DNA from: Rhineura floridana
Taxonomy: Eukaryota > Chordata > Lepidosauria > Squamata > Rhineuridae
DNA length: 64,000 bases
Assembly (NCBI RefSeq): GCF_030035675.1
Contig: NC_084487.1
Span: 60,029,486-60,093,485, forward strand
Direction of reading: 5' to 3'
Made by a program: the position numbers and the translations under genes. The notes below the pieces were generated by a model that searched no databases, was not told the DNA's origin, and saw only the letters and a list, made by a program, of their open reading frames with translations. Position 1 is the first letter of the stretch. Every line of letters starts with the position of its first letter. This document shows positions 23,528 to 34,351 of this stretch, piece by piece.

Positions 23528-23739
23528 CTCTAATCCTTTTGAACCCTCATCATCCACACTCATTGGCCTAGTTTATATGTCACATCACACTATGCCTTAC
23601 CAGAACCTTGGTACAGCTTGTGGCTAAAGAGTAGGGGTAGGGGGTGGACAAAGCAGTTGTGATATCCCCTCTGGGAGTCAACACATTCACACAGTCCTGG
23701 TCAGTCATAGTTTGGCATACTATAGCGTGTGAACCACAC

Positions 23740-23851
23740 CAGCCTTTCCCAGCCTTTGGGTCCCTAGATGTTGCTGGACTACAATTCCCATCATTCCTCA
23801 CCAATAGCCATGCTGGTTGGGGCTGATAGGAGTTGCAGTCCATATCTGGGG
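23740..23851. mobile_element. Palindromic hAT-like MITE, right arm shortened
   Basis: The left end cagcctttcccagcctttgg and core gatgttgctggactacaat match the family. The right arm includes aggagttgcagtccatatctgg. The flanks aaccacac and aaccacat (7 of 8 bases) may be the target duplication. Confidence 0.65.
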
Positions 23852-24016
23852 AACCACATGATGGTGAGACCTGGGCAGCTGTTTGAAAGTGCCCCTTGTT
23901 ATTGAGAAAGTAAAACATCCCCCACCACACACACTTTTCAATAATACACATAATACCTTGGAATAAAACAGGTATCATTTTTATAAGGCTTGTTATCAGC
24001 CAACATTTACATAATA

Positions 24017-24481
24017 CCTCAGTTAACAAATTCTCCAGGAATGAAGCTCCTTTTATGGAAAGCTTTTCTTAAGGTGAAACTAACTAGCTTTGATGTGCTA
24101 TGGATAAACTTTCAAGCCTGTGTCTTTGCTTTAAGGTGAAACTGACTAACCTGTGCCTTTGCTTTGCTATAAACTTTCAAGCCTATGCCTTTCCTTTGCT
24201 AGGCTGAAACTGACAAGGTTGTATGTTTGCTTTGCCTTAAGATCTCTTGCTTTCTTCCAGGGCTGGGGAGGGAAAGATCCAATACAATTCAGAGGAGAAG
24301 AAGGGGAGTGTGTGTGTGGGTGCCAGGTAGGCAACCTTTAAAGCCCCTGTTGAAGCTCCCACACCAACTATGAGTAGGTGTAAAACCTTTCCCTATTATT
24401 TCCATGTTATTCCAACGTCTTGTACCAAAGTTTCTGTTAAAGAAATAATGCCCAGCAACACATCTACTTTGTTAACTGAGG
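24017..24481. mobile_element. MITE with TA target site and internal tandem repeats
   Basis: The ends cctcagttaacaaa and tttgttaactgagg are perfect inverted copies bordered by TA (24015-24016, 24482-24483), as for Tc1/mariner-type elements. Inside, about 24072-24235, lie roughly three imperfect units of 50-60 bases, each with ggtgaaactaact or ggtgaaactgact followed by aaactttcaagcct and a ctttgctt run. It is non-coding. The unit array may have expanded after insertion. Confidence 0.75.
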
Positions 24482-25137
24482 TATTTGTTTTAGTGCAGAT
24501 TTCCCTTGTATTTCTTTCCTAGAGGCAAACTGGGTTACAGACTTGAATGTGTTGATTCTGTCTCAAGTCAGTTGCAATTACTTTCTGTTCTTCATCTTCA
24601 GTGCTGATGGTAAGGCTCTCTTCTCACAAGCTGTCCTATCACATCAATTCCCGAGATTGCTTACCAGTTACCATTATTGAAGCAAAGTTGCTTCCATTAT
24701 CTCTTCTAACCTTTCCTGTTTCGTGTTACTTAGTCTTTTCGTACTATATTCTTGTAAGAGGAAAATCACTTGTAGTGTACCCCAGAAACAACCGTGATTG
24801 ATAGGAAATCTATCCTTCTAGAATGCCAGCCAGAAATAATGATTGCTGTTGGGAACATAATACTAATGTTGCCTAATAAAGCAAAGAATTATCTGTTTTT
24901 GGCACCACAAGGGACTAAAAACTTCCCCACTAGTACTGGCATCCATTAACATTTTGCTGCTACCCCTCCACAGTGCATAGACACATATATAGCTTAACAA
25001 ATCACTAAAATGTGTATAATTTAAAAGACCATCAATAATTACCTCAGAAAAAAATAAATTTTGCTAGATGTGCATGTTAGAAGGCAGGCATTTGTCCCCC
25101 TTCCCCCGCATGTCTACAGACAGAAACTTTAGTCAAG

Positions 25138-25229
25138 GCTATAATTCTAACTCTGCTTACCTGAGAGTAAGTCTCACTGAGTTCAATAGGACTTACTTCT
25201 GAGTAGACATGGTTAGGATTGCACTGAAG
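25138..25229 (-). repeat. Short palindromic squamate repeat ('repeat C')
   Basis: On the minus strand it reads caatcctaaccatgtctact, then cagaagtaagtcctattgaa, then an inverted echo, and it ends with a ttagaatt-like sequence. Copies lie at 54868-54957 and 55370-55458. Size and palindromic form suggest a MITE. The superfamily is unknown. Confidence 0.6.
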
Positions 25230-25436
25230 CTTCTGTATTGAGAGGCCAAATGTCATTCTGCAAATGGAGACAGAAAGAAATGCAAGAGATTGGTGGCTTA
25301 ATGAGATATGGAGCGTTGCCAAGATAGTTAAATTCATATTTTGTTAAGTGCCCAGATTGGCTGACAACCTTCTGACAATTTCCATACTAGATGGAAATTT
25401 AAATTTTGGAGGTTGTGAAATTTAAGAGAGTGTACT

Positions 25437-25932
25437 AGGCCCCATCTACACTATACATTTAAAGCAGTATCATGCTACTTTAAACAGTCATGGTGTCTCC
25501 CAAAGAATCTTGAAAACTGTAATTTCTTAAGACTGCTGAGAGTTGTTAGAGAACCCCTCACAGAACTACAATTCACTGTGTGGTTTGGCAATCTCAGGGC
25601 CTTCTCAGTAGTGGCCCCCAAATTATGGAATGATCTTTGTGATGAGGTGCGCCTGGCGTCAACACTGTTATCTCTTTGGTGCCAGGTCAAGACTTTCCTC
25701 TTCTCCCAGGCATTTTAGCATGTGTTTTAAATTGTTTTTATATTGTTTTAAATTTTAAAATTGTGTTTTAAATTGTTTTTAAAATATATGTGTGAAATTG
25801 TATATATTTTTTAATGTTTTTGATTGCTGTAAACTGCCCAGAGAGCTTCGGCTATGGGGCGATATACAAGTGCAATCAGTCAATCAATCAATCAATCAAT
25901 GTCCCTCTTCCCAGGGGAACTCTGGGAAGTGT
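25437..25932 (+). mobile_element. Palindromic MITE ('repeat D') interrupted by a CR1 tail
   Basis: The left part, 25437-25590, starts gaggccccatctacactata-like sequence and includes taaagcagtatcatgctac and ctgagagttgtta. A further piece, gtccctcttcccaggggaac, follows at 25905-25932. Between them sits a CR1 3' end (25591-25903). The distal half of the palindrome is missing and replaced by another LINE fragment. A related copy lies at 54357-54562. Confidence 0.6.
25591..25903 (+). mobile_element. CR1 LINE, short 3'-end insertion with AATC tail
   Basis: The coding part reads QGLLSSGPQIMEWSL-like sequence in decayed form (the classic 'RAFSVVAPELWNSLP' region: gccttctcagtagtggcccccaaattatgg). It is followed by the 3' UTR with ctgcccagagagcttcggct and gcgatatacaagtgc, and a CAAT/AATC simple tail at 25876-25903. 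This is a typical 5'-truncated CR1. Confidence 0.85.
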
Positions 25933-26200
25933 GCAGCAGTTGTGAAAAAGGCACAGGCCATGCTAGGGATCATTAGGAAAGGAACTGAAAATAAAAGTGC
26001 TGATGCTATGATGCTATTATACAAAGCTATGGTACAACTGCATTTGGAATACTGTGTACAGTTCTGGTCACGTCACCTCAAAAAGATAGTGTAGATCTGG
26101 AAAAGGTCCAGAAAAGGTTAGCCAAAATGATCAAGGGGATGGAAGAAAGGTTGCAGCATTGGGGGCTTTTTAGTTTAGAGAAAAGATGAGTTCAGAGAAA
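25933..26200 (+). pseudogene. LINE reverse transcriptase C-terminal fragment (CR1/L2-like)
   Basis: An open frame reads KKAQAMLGIIRKGTENKS, then LLYKAMVQLHLEYCVQFWS. The LEYCVQFWS motif with a preceding Leu-Tyr-Lys helix is the conserved region after the reverse transcriptase palm in CR1/L2-type LINEs. A stop follows after SRHLKKIV, and the downstream sequence (ggaaaaggtccagaaaagg) continues the same element in decayed form. The subfamily differs from the CR1 next to it. Confidence 0.75.
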
Positions 26201-26253
26201 ATTTCAGTATTTGTGAGATTCATTTTAGCTATGATTTGTAAGATGCATTATAT

Positions 26254-26795
26254 TGTTATGTGTTTGGGGGGGTTGAATGGATGATTCCTGTGGGTCCCCT
26301 TTCCAGCCTCTGATTTGGAGACTTGTGCCTGGGGGAGAAGAAACTCGCTCTGCTGGTCAGATGAGTCTCTCCTTTGTTAAACAAATACAGTGGCCAGGTA
26401 GGATAATGGGATTATCGGTTGCCCAGCAACTTGTGAATGGGCCAGGAAGACCCTTTTGTCATTGAAACTCTTCTGGAGAGCACCCCCCCCCTTCCTGGAG
26501 CCCAGGAGAGGCTTTTAGTTTGAGTTGCGTCTGAGAATGCTTGGAGACTGGAGGCAGGCAGACAGACTGGCTCTCTGCACCATGGCATTTGGGGTGCCTC
26601 CTGTAACACTGATGGAAAAGCTGGATATTGAACTGCTGATGCCCTGAAGCTCAGGTTGGAATGTATGTAAATAAATAAGACATATTTCATAAAGACATAG
26701 CAGTCTCCGCTGACCTTCCCAAAGGAAACCAAACCCTGGAGGAGCGCAGGGACCCCTGAAATCTCACCGCTCGGAGATTGGGGAGGCACACAACA
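26254..26795 (+). mobile_element. Probable solo LTR, 542 bp, 4-bp TSD
   Basis: It starts tgttatgtgtttggggg and ends ggcacacaaca. ATAT flanks it on both sides (26250-26253, 26796-26799). An AATAAA-type signal lies near 26672, about 120 bases before the end. A 4-base duplication is more usual for class I endogenous retroviruses than for gypsy elements, but 4 AT bases can match by chance. No internal region adjoins it. Confidence 0.65.
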
Positions 26796-26799
26796 ATAT

Positions 26800-27284
26800 A
26801 ATACATATCTTTTTGTTCTTCCGTACCTAATTTGTTTATGCTGCTTATGCATATTACAGAGGGAAATAAAAATAATAAAAAAAGGAAATTCTAAGTAAGT
26901 GTTCTTTTTGTCCCTAGTAAGTTAGCCAATGGACATATCTGGAAGTTATTTATGGCAGGATGTAATAGTATTGTTATGTTGACAAAACAACTTGGAAAGT
27001 TCAATTTGAAAAAGCTCTGTTATTGAAAAAAATGGATTGCATGGGTGATCAATCACTAGCATTAAAGGATTATGATAGGAAAGGACAGACAAATGTTGGT
27101 GTGTGTGGCAGGTCACCAGGACTCACCACCATGTCCCTTTACTCCCACCCATAGCATGGGCCAGATTGAGCCAGTTGTAGCCTGCTCCTATCACACGCAG
27201 GTGTTGCATGCTTGCTAGCTGATTGAACAGCTGTCTAGAGCAGCTGCTACAGATGGCTGGGAGCAAAGGGGAAGGGTGGATGTG
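26800..27284. other. No recognised gene
   Basis: Host flank between the solo LTR and the Ty3/gypsy element. No feature is supported. Confidence 0.5.
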
Positions 27285-28042
27285 TGTGGTGTTCCTGCTT
27301 ATAATGTAAATATGGTAAGTGCTGGCTATATAGAAGACATATGGTAAGTGGGGTGAAAGAGGAGGGGGAGTACATGAGCAGTAGAATGCTGGATGATTGG
27401 CTGAGCGTTTGAATGGCTGGGAGTATAAATGGAAGAATGACAATTGAATCTGTGGTGAATTGTGTGGTGGATGTTGGAGGTTGAGAGAGGTGGGGGAGAG
27501 GTTTTGGTGGTGTTTGGAGGTGGTTGTTGTTGAGAGTGAGTCGGAGTTCTGAGGCAATTAATGAGAAGTAAAGTACATGTCAGAACATATATGAAACCAT
27601 AAGCTTGTCAACAAAGTAATTAAGTAATCTTGTTATTTCTAATACTAAATAAATATTTCTTGGTTAAACAAAAGCCTGATTCCTTCAGCTGGGAAACACA
27701 AACCAGGGGGAATAGCAAAGTAACCAAGGCTGAACAGTTGTATCGAATGGTGGCAGCGGCGGACCGGAGGAAAGTGTATCCAGTCCCACAGAGAAACCCA
27801 GGGCTGTATGCTTCAGTGGAAGAGGCTGCAGGGGGGTTTGGGAATTGCCTATACCCATAGACACAAGGTATCAAGATAGCCTGGCAGAGACTAAGGCACA
27901 GTCTAAAGGTTATAAGAGATACAGAGTGTTGGGTAGTAAGGCCTAGCAGGGGGATCTTCTGAGAGCTGTGCTAGAGCTGTAAAAGGTAAGCTGGTAGCCA
28001 CAAGTGAGAGCTTCACAGGTGATGCCGGGGAAGGACGTCACA
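27285..28042 (+). repeat. 5' LTR of the Gmr1-like element
   Basis: Starts tgtggtgttcctgctt and ends ggacgtcaca. A TATA-like agtataaatgg lies near 27421-27431 and is shared with the 3' LTR. It is longer than the 3' LTR (758 against 610 bases). A leader of about 140 bases follows before the gag region. Confidence 0.9.
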
Positions 28043-28179
28043 TGTGGTGGCTGTAGCAGTGGGATACGAACAACAGAGAGTCCCTAAAAGTGGTGCAGCA
28101 AAAAGAAATAACAAACAAAGATTACTTGTGAGAGTGACTGGCAAAGAGTGTGTGGTAAAGTGTGAGTGAACTCCTAAAA

Positions 28180-29911
28180 CATGGCTGAATATATAAAGAT
28201 GAAAAGAGAGGAGCTGGTGCAGAAGTGCATAACATGCAATTTACCTCACGAGGGTAAAGAGGTAGATGAATTGCGAGTGGCATTAATAACGCATACATCA
28301 GTCCAACACAAACAACCTGACAGGGAAGAGACCCCAGAAGGGTACTCAAGCAATCCCGCTTATATAGAATATTTAAGAGAGAAGTTAAGATGGGAACGTG
28401 AGGAAAAAGATAAGGATAGAGAGATTGCAATGGTGAAAGTGAGAATGGAGGCTGAAAGTTTTAAGATGCAGGCTGATGAGAAAGAAAAACAGCAGAAGTT
28501 GGAAATAGAAAGAATGAGCGTGGATGCTGAAATACAAGTGGAAAAGTTAAAATTTGAAAGAGAGAAGTTTCATTCTGATGAAACAAGGAAAGACAAAAAT
28601 TAAACAAAAATCAAGGTTACACCAAAAGACTTTGCGGTGTATGAGCCTGGACAAGACCCACAGATTTACCTCAACACCTTCAAAAAGGCAGCTCAGATGT
28701 GGGGGCTACCGGTAGATAAATATATGCAATATTTATCAAATTTGATCAAAGGGGAATTGGCAGAGGTATACCAATATTTCCCCTCAGACAGGCCTGTCAC
28801 ATATGCCAAGTTTAAAGAGGCAGTGTACAAAAGATTCAGACTGGGTCCTGACTATTTCAGAAAGTTATTTCGAAACTGCCAGATCCAGGCAGGGAGGTCT
28901 TTTGTTGAACTGGAAGCAAAATTGGAGGACATATTTGGAAAGTGGATGGGAAGTGCCAAAGCTCAGTCAGTAGAAGAGGTGAAAAGCCTCATGATACTGG
29001 ATCAATTATACCATCAGTTACCACCAGAAATAAGGCTCCTTGTCAAAGACTGTTCCCCTAAATCTGTTCAAGAGGCAGCAGAGTTGGCAGATCACTTTGC
29101 CTCCAATAGAACTGGCTGGGTGGGGAAAACATCAAGAGAGTTTAAACCCAGACCATATAATGGTGGCAGAAAGGATGTGGTACCACAGCGAGTGAGCCCT
29201 CCAATAAAATCTGAAGGGCACAGGACACCCCAGAGTGGATCTGTGTACCCCAAAATGGAGGATAAATTATGTTATAAATGTGGTAGACCGGGGCACCTAC
29301 GTTTCCAATGTGAGGTTGCCAACCCCATTGGTAATCTTGCTCAGGGAAGGGCAGTGAAAGCAGAACCAAGGGAGTTAGAAACAAAGAAAGTTCAGTTCTG
29401 CCAGATAAACTGGACAAATGTACAAGATTTTGATTCAAGTCTGAGGAAAGAAGTGAGTGTGCAAGGGGCAAATTATTGGGCATTGCTGGATACTGGTGCC
29501 GCTCAGACATTACTGAGGCCAGATTTGATAAAATCTGAGGAAATATTACCTCAGGAAACGGTGACAATCCAAGGAGTGAGGGGTGAACCAGAAAGCATAC
29601 CCATGGCCCTGATAAAATTAAAGCAGAGAGGAAAGGAGGAGATCTGTAAAGTGGGTATTAATGCCCAACAACAAGAACCAGTGATACTGGGAAGAGATGT
29701 TATGGGGGCACAAGGAAAAATATATGTTGTGACTCAAAACCAAAGGAGCAAAGGAACAGAAGCCATTTTAGCCAGCTCTGAACAAAACAGGGTAGAATCT
29801 GCGGTTGAGACTGAGGTCGCCATAGCAACCCCTAGCAGGCCTGCTGAGAGAGACACAGTTTCGAATGGTCTCTACTGCAGAGGCACAGCAGTTCAGAGAA
29901 GAGCTGGATAA
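28180..29911 (+). pseudogene. Fossil gag and protease region of the Gmr1-like element
   Basis: The first part is rich in Lys and Glu and predicted coiled-coil (LRWEREEKDKDREIAMVK). The capsid part includes YLNTFKKAAQMWGLP and, further on, LMILDQLYHQLPPEIRL, a pattern close to the SCAN domain of mammalian zinc-finger proteins, which is known to derive from Gmr1-like gag. A zinc knuckle for RNA binding follows, then an aspartic protease active site, LLDTGAAQTLL. In life these would build the virus-like particle and process the polyprotein. Confidence 0.85.
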
Positions 29912-30368
29912 GGATGAAAGTTTGAAGCAAATGAAGGATCTAGCCCTTACACAAAGGATTCCCTTTACTGACAATCTGAGGGATCAAATTGTGTGTGAGA
30001 ATGGGATTTTGTACAGACTGTGGATGCCTGCTGAGAGAGAGAATGAATGTGAACCAGTCAAACAGAAGGTGGTGCATGTCAATATGCTCAAACCATATCA
30101 CACCAGGGATGTTAAAGTTTTACAGGTCACCTTGTTCCCTGAGGGTAATGGTCCTGAACTTCCAGATTTGGTACAGGAAAGCAAAGCAAAAGGAGGAGTA
30201 GATCAATTGGAATGGTCAGAGGAGGTGGAGGAAGAAGTCAAGAAAGAGATTCTAAGAGTTTAAAAAAATTATGGGGATCTCTTCAGCAACAAACCTGGCC
30301 GAACCAGTATAGCCAGACATTCCATTGATACTGGAAATCATGCCTCAATCAGATCTGTTCCGTACTGT

Positions 30369-31616
30369 GTGAATGGGAAAGTTTTGAATGAGATTAGAAA
30401 GGAGGTTGAAGACATGTTGGAACTAGGGGTGATCAGGGAATCCATCAGTCCCTGGGCCTCAAGTATTGTACCGGTTCCGAAAAAAGATGGAACCATGTGG
30501 TTTTGTATTGATTATCAATTAATCAATAAATTACTGTCCCAGATGCGTATCCTATGCCTAGGGTGGACGCAATGTTAGAGCTATTGGGAGCAGCAACCAT
30601 TATCTCTACCATAGATCTGTGTAAAGGATTTTGGCAGATGGAATTAGACGAGCAATCCAGCGCCAAAACTTCCTTCAGTACACCAGATGGGTTTTATGAG
30701 TATGTGACTTTATCCATGGGACTAAGGAACTCACCAAGTTCTTTTCAGAGACTAATCAACACTGTGTTGCGAGGCATGTTGGACTTTGCTGTGGCCTATA
30801 TAGATGACGTGGCCATTTTCAGCAAGTCAGTTCCTGAGCATGTCCAACACCTGACAACAGTGTTAGAGGCATTTAAGAAAGCAGGGCTAACTATAAAAGC
30901 CAATAAATGCCAGTTTGGTTTGAATGAAGTGATCTATTTAGGACATAAGGTGGGGAGTGGGAAAATAACCCCCTTATGGAGCAAAGTTGAGGCAATACAA
31001 TTGTGGCCCATCCCCTTAACTAAAAAGCAAGTTGGCATTTTTAGGTGTGGCTGGTGTCTACCGTAAATTTATAAAAGTTTTTGGGGAAATAGCAACCCCC
31101 TTGCATGAGCTAACAAGGAAAAAGTGTGCTGAGCATGTGGTGTGGACGGATGAATGTCAAAAGGCTTTTGACCTTCTAAAGCAAGCCTTTTGCCAAGGGC
31201 CTGTATTGATAGCACCAGATTTCGAGCAACCACTTCTCGTGGCTACAGATGCGTCAGACCTAGCGCTGGGAGTCGTCTTGCTGCAAGAGAGGGGAGGCAC
31301 CAGACATCCAGTGGTGTATCTTAGTCACAAGCTGACATCGTGGGAGAAGAATTATTCATCAGTCCAAAAGGAATGCCTAGCGGTCGTGTGGGGACTGAGC
31401 AACTTGCGCCCATACATTTGGGGACGAAGATTTACAGTGACAATGGATCATCGAGCATTGCTATGGTTAGAGACTATGAGAAATAATAACACCATGTTGC
31501 AGAGGTGGCCCTGGGCTTTACAAGATTACCAGGTGGACTTTAAGTTCATAAAAGGCAAGGACAATGTATTGGCCGATGGACTTTCAAGGCAGGTGGCCGG
31601 GACTGCAGTGACGTGA
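30369..31616 (+). pseudogene. Fossil reverse transcriptase and RNase H of the Gmr1-like element
   Basis: Recognisable motifs are LELGVIRESISPWASSIVP and VPKKDG (fingers), STIDLCKGFWQM, YVTLSMGLRNSPSSFQRL, and AYIDDVAIFS with the YIDD catalytic pair. RNase H follows with ATDASDLALGVVLLQ, a second site in SSVQKECLAVVWGL and VTMDHRALLWL, and the terminal GKDNVLADGLSR. The region ends about 115 bases before the 3' LTR. These enzymes copy the element RNA to DNA. Confidence 0.9.
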
Positions 31617-31732
31617 CCCAGACGTGGGTGTGAAAAGACATTTTACCCTAAGAGACTTGTTTTTTATTATTAATGCGTCGTATGAATCCTAGAGCAGGAA
31701 TAATACTTTGCTGTTATTTTAAGGGGGGGGAA

Positions 31733-32342
31733 TGTGATGTTCCTGCTTATATTGTAAATATGGTAAGTGCTGGTTATATAGAAGACATATGGTAAGTGGG
31801 GTGAAAGAGGAGGGGGAGTACATGAGCAGTAGAATGCTGAATGATTGGCTGAGCATTTGAATGGCTGGGAGTATAAATGGAAGAATGACAGTTAAATCTG
31901 GGTGGTGAATTGTGAGGTGGATGTTGGAGGTTGAGAGAGTTGGGGGAGAGGTTTTGGTGGTGTTTGGAGGTGGTGGTTGTTGTTGAGAGTGAGTCGGAGT
32001 TCTGAGGCAATTAATGAGAAGTAAAGTACATGTCAGAACATATATGAAACCATAAGCTTATCAACAGAGAAACCCAGGGCTGTATGCTTCAGTGCAAGAG
32101 GCTGCAGGGGGGTTTGGGAATTGCCTATACCCATAGACACAAGGTATCGCGATAGCCTGGCAGAGACTAAGGCACAGTCTAAAGGTTATAAAAGATACAG
32201 AGTGTTGGGTAGTAAGGCCTAGCAGGGGGATCTTCTGAGAACTGTGCTAGAGCTGTAAAGGGTAAGAAGAAAACCTGATGTTCCTGTCTGCTGGTAGCCA
32301 CAAGTGAGAGCTTCACAGGTGGTGCTGGGGAAGGATGTCACA
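31733..32342 (+). repeat. 3' LTR of the Gmr1-like element
   Basis: Starts tgtgatgttcctgctt directly after the polypurine tract and ends ggatgtcaca. It aligns with the 5' LTR over its length, differing at about 3% of compared bases. Confidence 0.9.
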
Positions 32343-32474
32343 CTGTGCATCAAGACAGGACAATTTAAAAGGCCCTAAGATGCAGGGAAGGATGAGGGGG
32401 AGGAGCATGAGAAGGGAAAATTGAGATGGGAAATAGAGACAAAATGATAGGTTTGAGAAAGTTAGATGGAGGAA

Positions 32475-32625
32475 CAGGTGGGCCTCTGAATGATCTTAAT
32501 GCGCAGGTAGGCTGATATGGTAGAAGTGGGCCTTCAGGTATCCAGATCCAAAGTCATTTAGGGCTGTAAACATTACCTGACACCTTGAATGGGACCTGGC
32601 CAATGCCTTTAACACTGGTGTTATA
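32475..32625 (-). repeat. Decayed CR1/L2 3' fragment
   Basis: On the minus strand the sequence agccctaaatgactttggat, then ggatacctgaaggccca and attaagatcattcagagg, matches the 'KALNDLGPGYLKD..' region of CR1-type ORF2 in degraded form. Boundaries are uncertain. Confidence 0.5.
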
Positions 32626-33084
32626 ATGATTCTGCCTTTCTGACTCACCAGAAGTAGCACTATATTGTGCTGCAAGACCTTTTGTCTGAAGAGCGTCTTT
32701 CCTCTCATATAGTACCCGGGAGTGGGGGCATCTCAGACAATCCAGCTCATTCCTTCCATGAAGTAATGGTGGCACCCAGGGGAGGCAACCAAAGAGTGAG
32801 AGACTGTCAAAGCTGGCTACAGAAGTATGCACGAGAGAATATGGAACAAAACAGGTTTGCCTGACCCCAAGGGAGATTGTTGTAAGACGTAACATTCATC
32901 TGCCTGTGACCTGTTTTTCAAGGGCCTGAAGAGATTCCTTGCCTTAACTCCACTACATGTCTCACAAGCAGGTATGGGATCTGTTGGCCGGTGCTGGTTT
33001 GAAAGCATTCTGTTGACCTAACAGGCTTGTATTCTCCCCCTCTCCTCACCCCAGCTGACCCCTAAATCCATTTTGGGTTTTCCC

Positions 33085-33200
33085 CAAAACCTCCAGAGCA
33101 GATTTGGGATGGCATAGAGAGAGGAGAGAAGGGAAATCCCATTGTGCTAGTGCTAATCCTTGCCCTAGCATAACTATTTAGTTGAATATTACCCATGCTG
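33085..33200 (+). repeat. Unclassified interspersed repeat ('repeat E')
   Basis: Shares with 60625-60725 the block cctccagagcagatttgg, then a run of gagaggagag and a cattgtgc motif. The family is not recognised. Confidence 0.5.
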
Positions 33201-33414
33201 CCTCCTATAGGAGTGCCATCATTTCCTTGTCTGTTTGTAAATAAATGGAAATGTTGGCAAATAGTACAAAGGCGGTGAAGGTTTTCAGGGCTCTCTCTCA
33301 TCCAAAGGAAACTAAATCCCTTTGTTGTTGAACTTCTCATCAGTTGGGGAAGTGTAGGGATTGCATTAAAGTATTTAGAACTGTATTAAATCCAATCAAT
33401 AATTAATCAGAGGT

Positions 33415-33556
33415 AGTGTGCTTCTGAACACCAGTTGCTGGAAACTGCAGGGTACTCTTGCACTCAGGTCCTGCTTGTGGGCTTCCCATGGGCATCTGGC
33501 TGGCCACTGTGAGAACACGATGCCTGATCCAGCAGGCTCTTCTTATGTTCTTACCT
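33415..33556 (-). repeat. Repeat A (LINE-3'-like), reverse copy
   Basis: On the minus strand it runs from agcctgctggatcaggcatc through ctcacagtggccagccagat and acaagcaggacctgagtgca to cagcaactggtgttcagaag. This is the best-preserved 5' half of repeat A in the window and defines its normal order, without the foldback seen at 6.5 kb. Confidence 0.7.
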
Positions 33557-34351
33557 CACGAAAGTTTGCACAAAGAAAAGGAAACTAAAAAAAGATCAAG
33601 AATACTAATGCTATAAGCTTTCTTTTATGGACAGTTTAAAGGCCAAACAATATTTTAAGGATTTCAACAGGGAAACCATTGGGGTTTGGACTTGTTTGAA
33701 AGGAAATTGTGAACCCTCCAAGACCATGTCCTTACATAACCTGTAGTTTCAAATATAAAGTGAGGAACAAAATGGATGTGAGAGGTTCTAAACAGCCTTG
33801 CATGAAGAGATACTTGCCAAGGTCTCCTTCTCTTGCCCATCCTGCTGTGAAGGAGCATTTCAGCATGGTGACAATATTTACTTCATGCAGCATTTCACTT
33901 GTCAGCATGTTACTGTGCATTCTTAGGCTTAGAAGGAAGTTTGTAATGTTTCCTTTTATTTATAAGTATATAGGTTAAGCATAAATGAGGGGATAGCATT
34001 AATCACTTTCACAGATGTCCCACAAGGTTCACTGCTTCCACACCAAATTTCTAGGGGGAAACCCAGCAACCTAAGATGTTTCCAGAGTCAAGTCATCTCT
34101 CTGTCCCTTGCAATCTGGCTTTCCCCCAAAACTACTAGTCTAAGCTTTTTAACACACATAGCTTAATGACATCATATCCAGCAAAGGGAGAGGGAAGGGA
34201 TGCCTCCTTCCAGAATAGTCCCAGGCTATTTTCTCATCATTCTAAGGAAGATGAACTAACAATTATTCAATACCAAAATCTATCATCTTAATTTATCTAA
34301 TGTGCTTGGTCAGATCTGTTCAACCAGTCTTGTCCATCCTAGCAATCTCTT

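Larger units (their letters stand above)
27285..32342 (+). mobile_element. Gmr1-like Ty3/gypsy LTR retroelement, broken fossil
   Basis: Two LTRs (27285-28042 and 31733-32342) bound an internal region of about 3.7 kb. Parts in order: gag with a coiled-coil region (about 28180-28600), a capsid region (28640-29110) and a CX2CX4HX4C zinc knuckle CYKCGRPGHLRFQC (near 29270); protease with LLDTGA (near 29490); integrase traces (about 29860-30110); reverse transcriptase (about 30370-31030); RNase H (about 31030-31610). A G-rich polypurine tract lies at 31721-31732. Flanks ATGTG and CTGTG match at 4 of 5 bases. Integrase before reverse transcriptase, and no space for it after RNase H, marks the Gmr1 branch. 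No envelope gene. It is broken, with roughly five breaks. LTR divergence of about 3% by eye suggests a fairly recent insertion. Confidence 0.9.

Noticed and set aside
28043-28070. A defined primer-binding site after the 5' LTR
   Set aside because: The sequence weakly recalls the initiator-Met complement but lies several bases from the LTR and is not a convincing match to any tRNA that I can recall.
29142-29567. 141-codon minus-strand frame inside the gypsy element
   Set aside because: Antisense to the zinc knuckle and protease region, which are clear on the plus strand.
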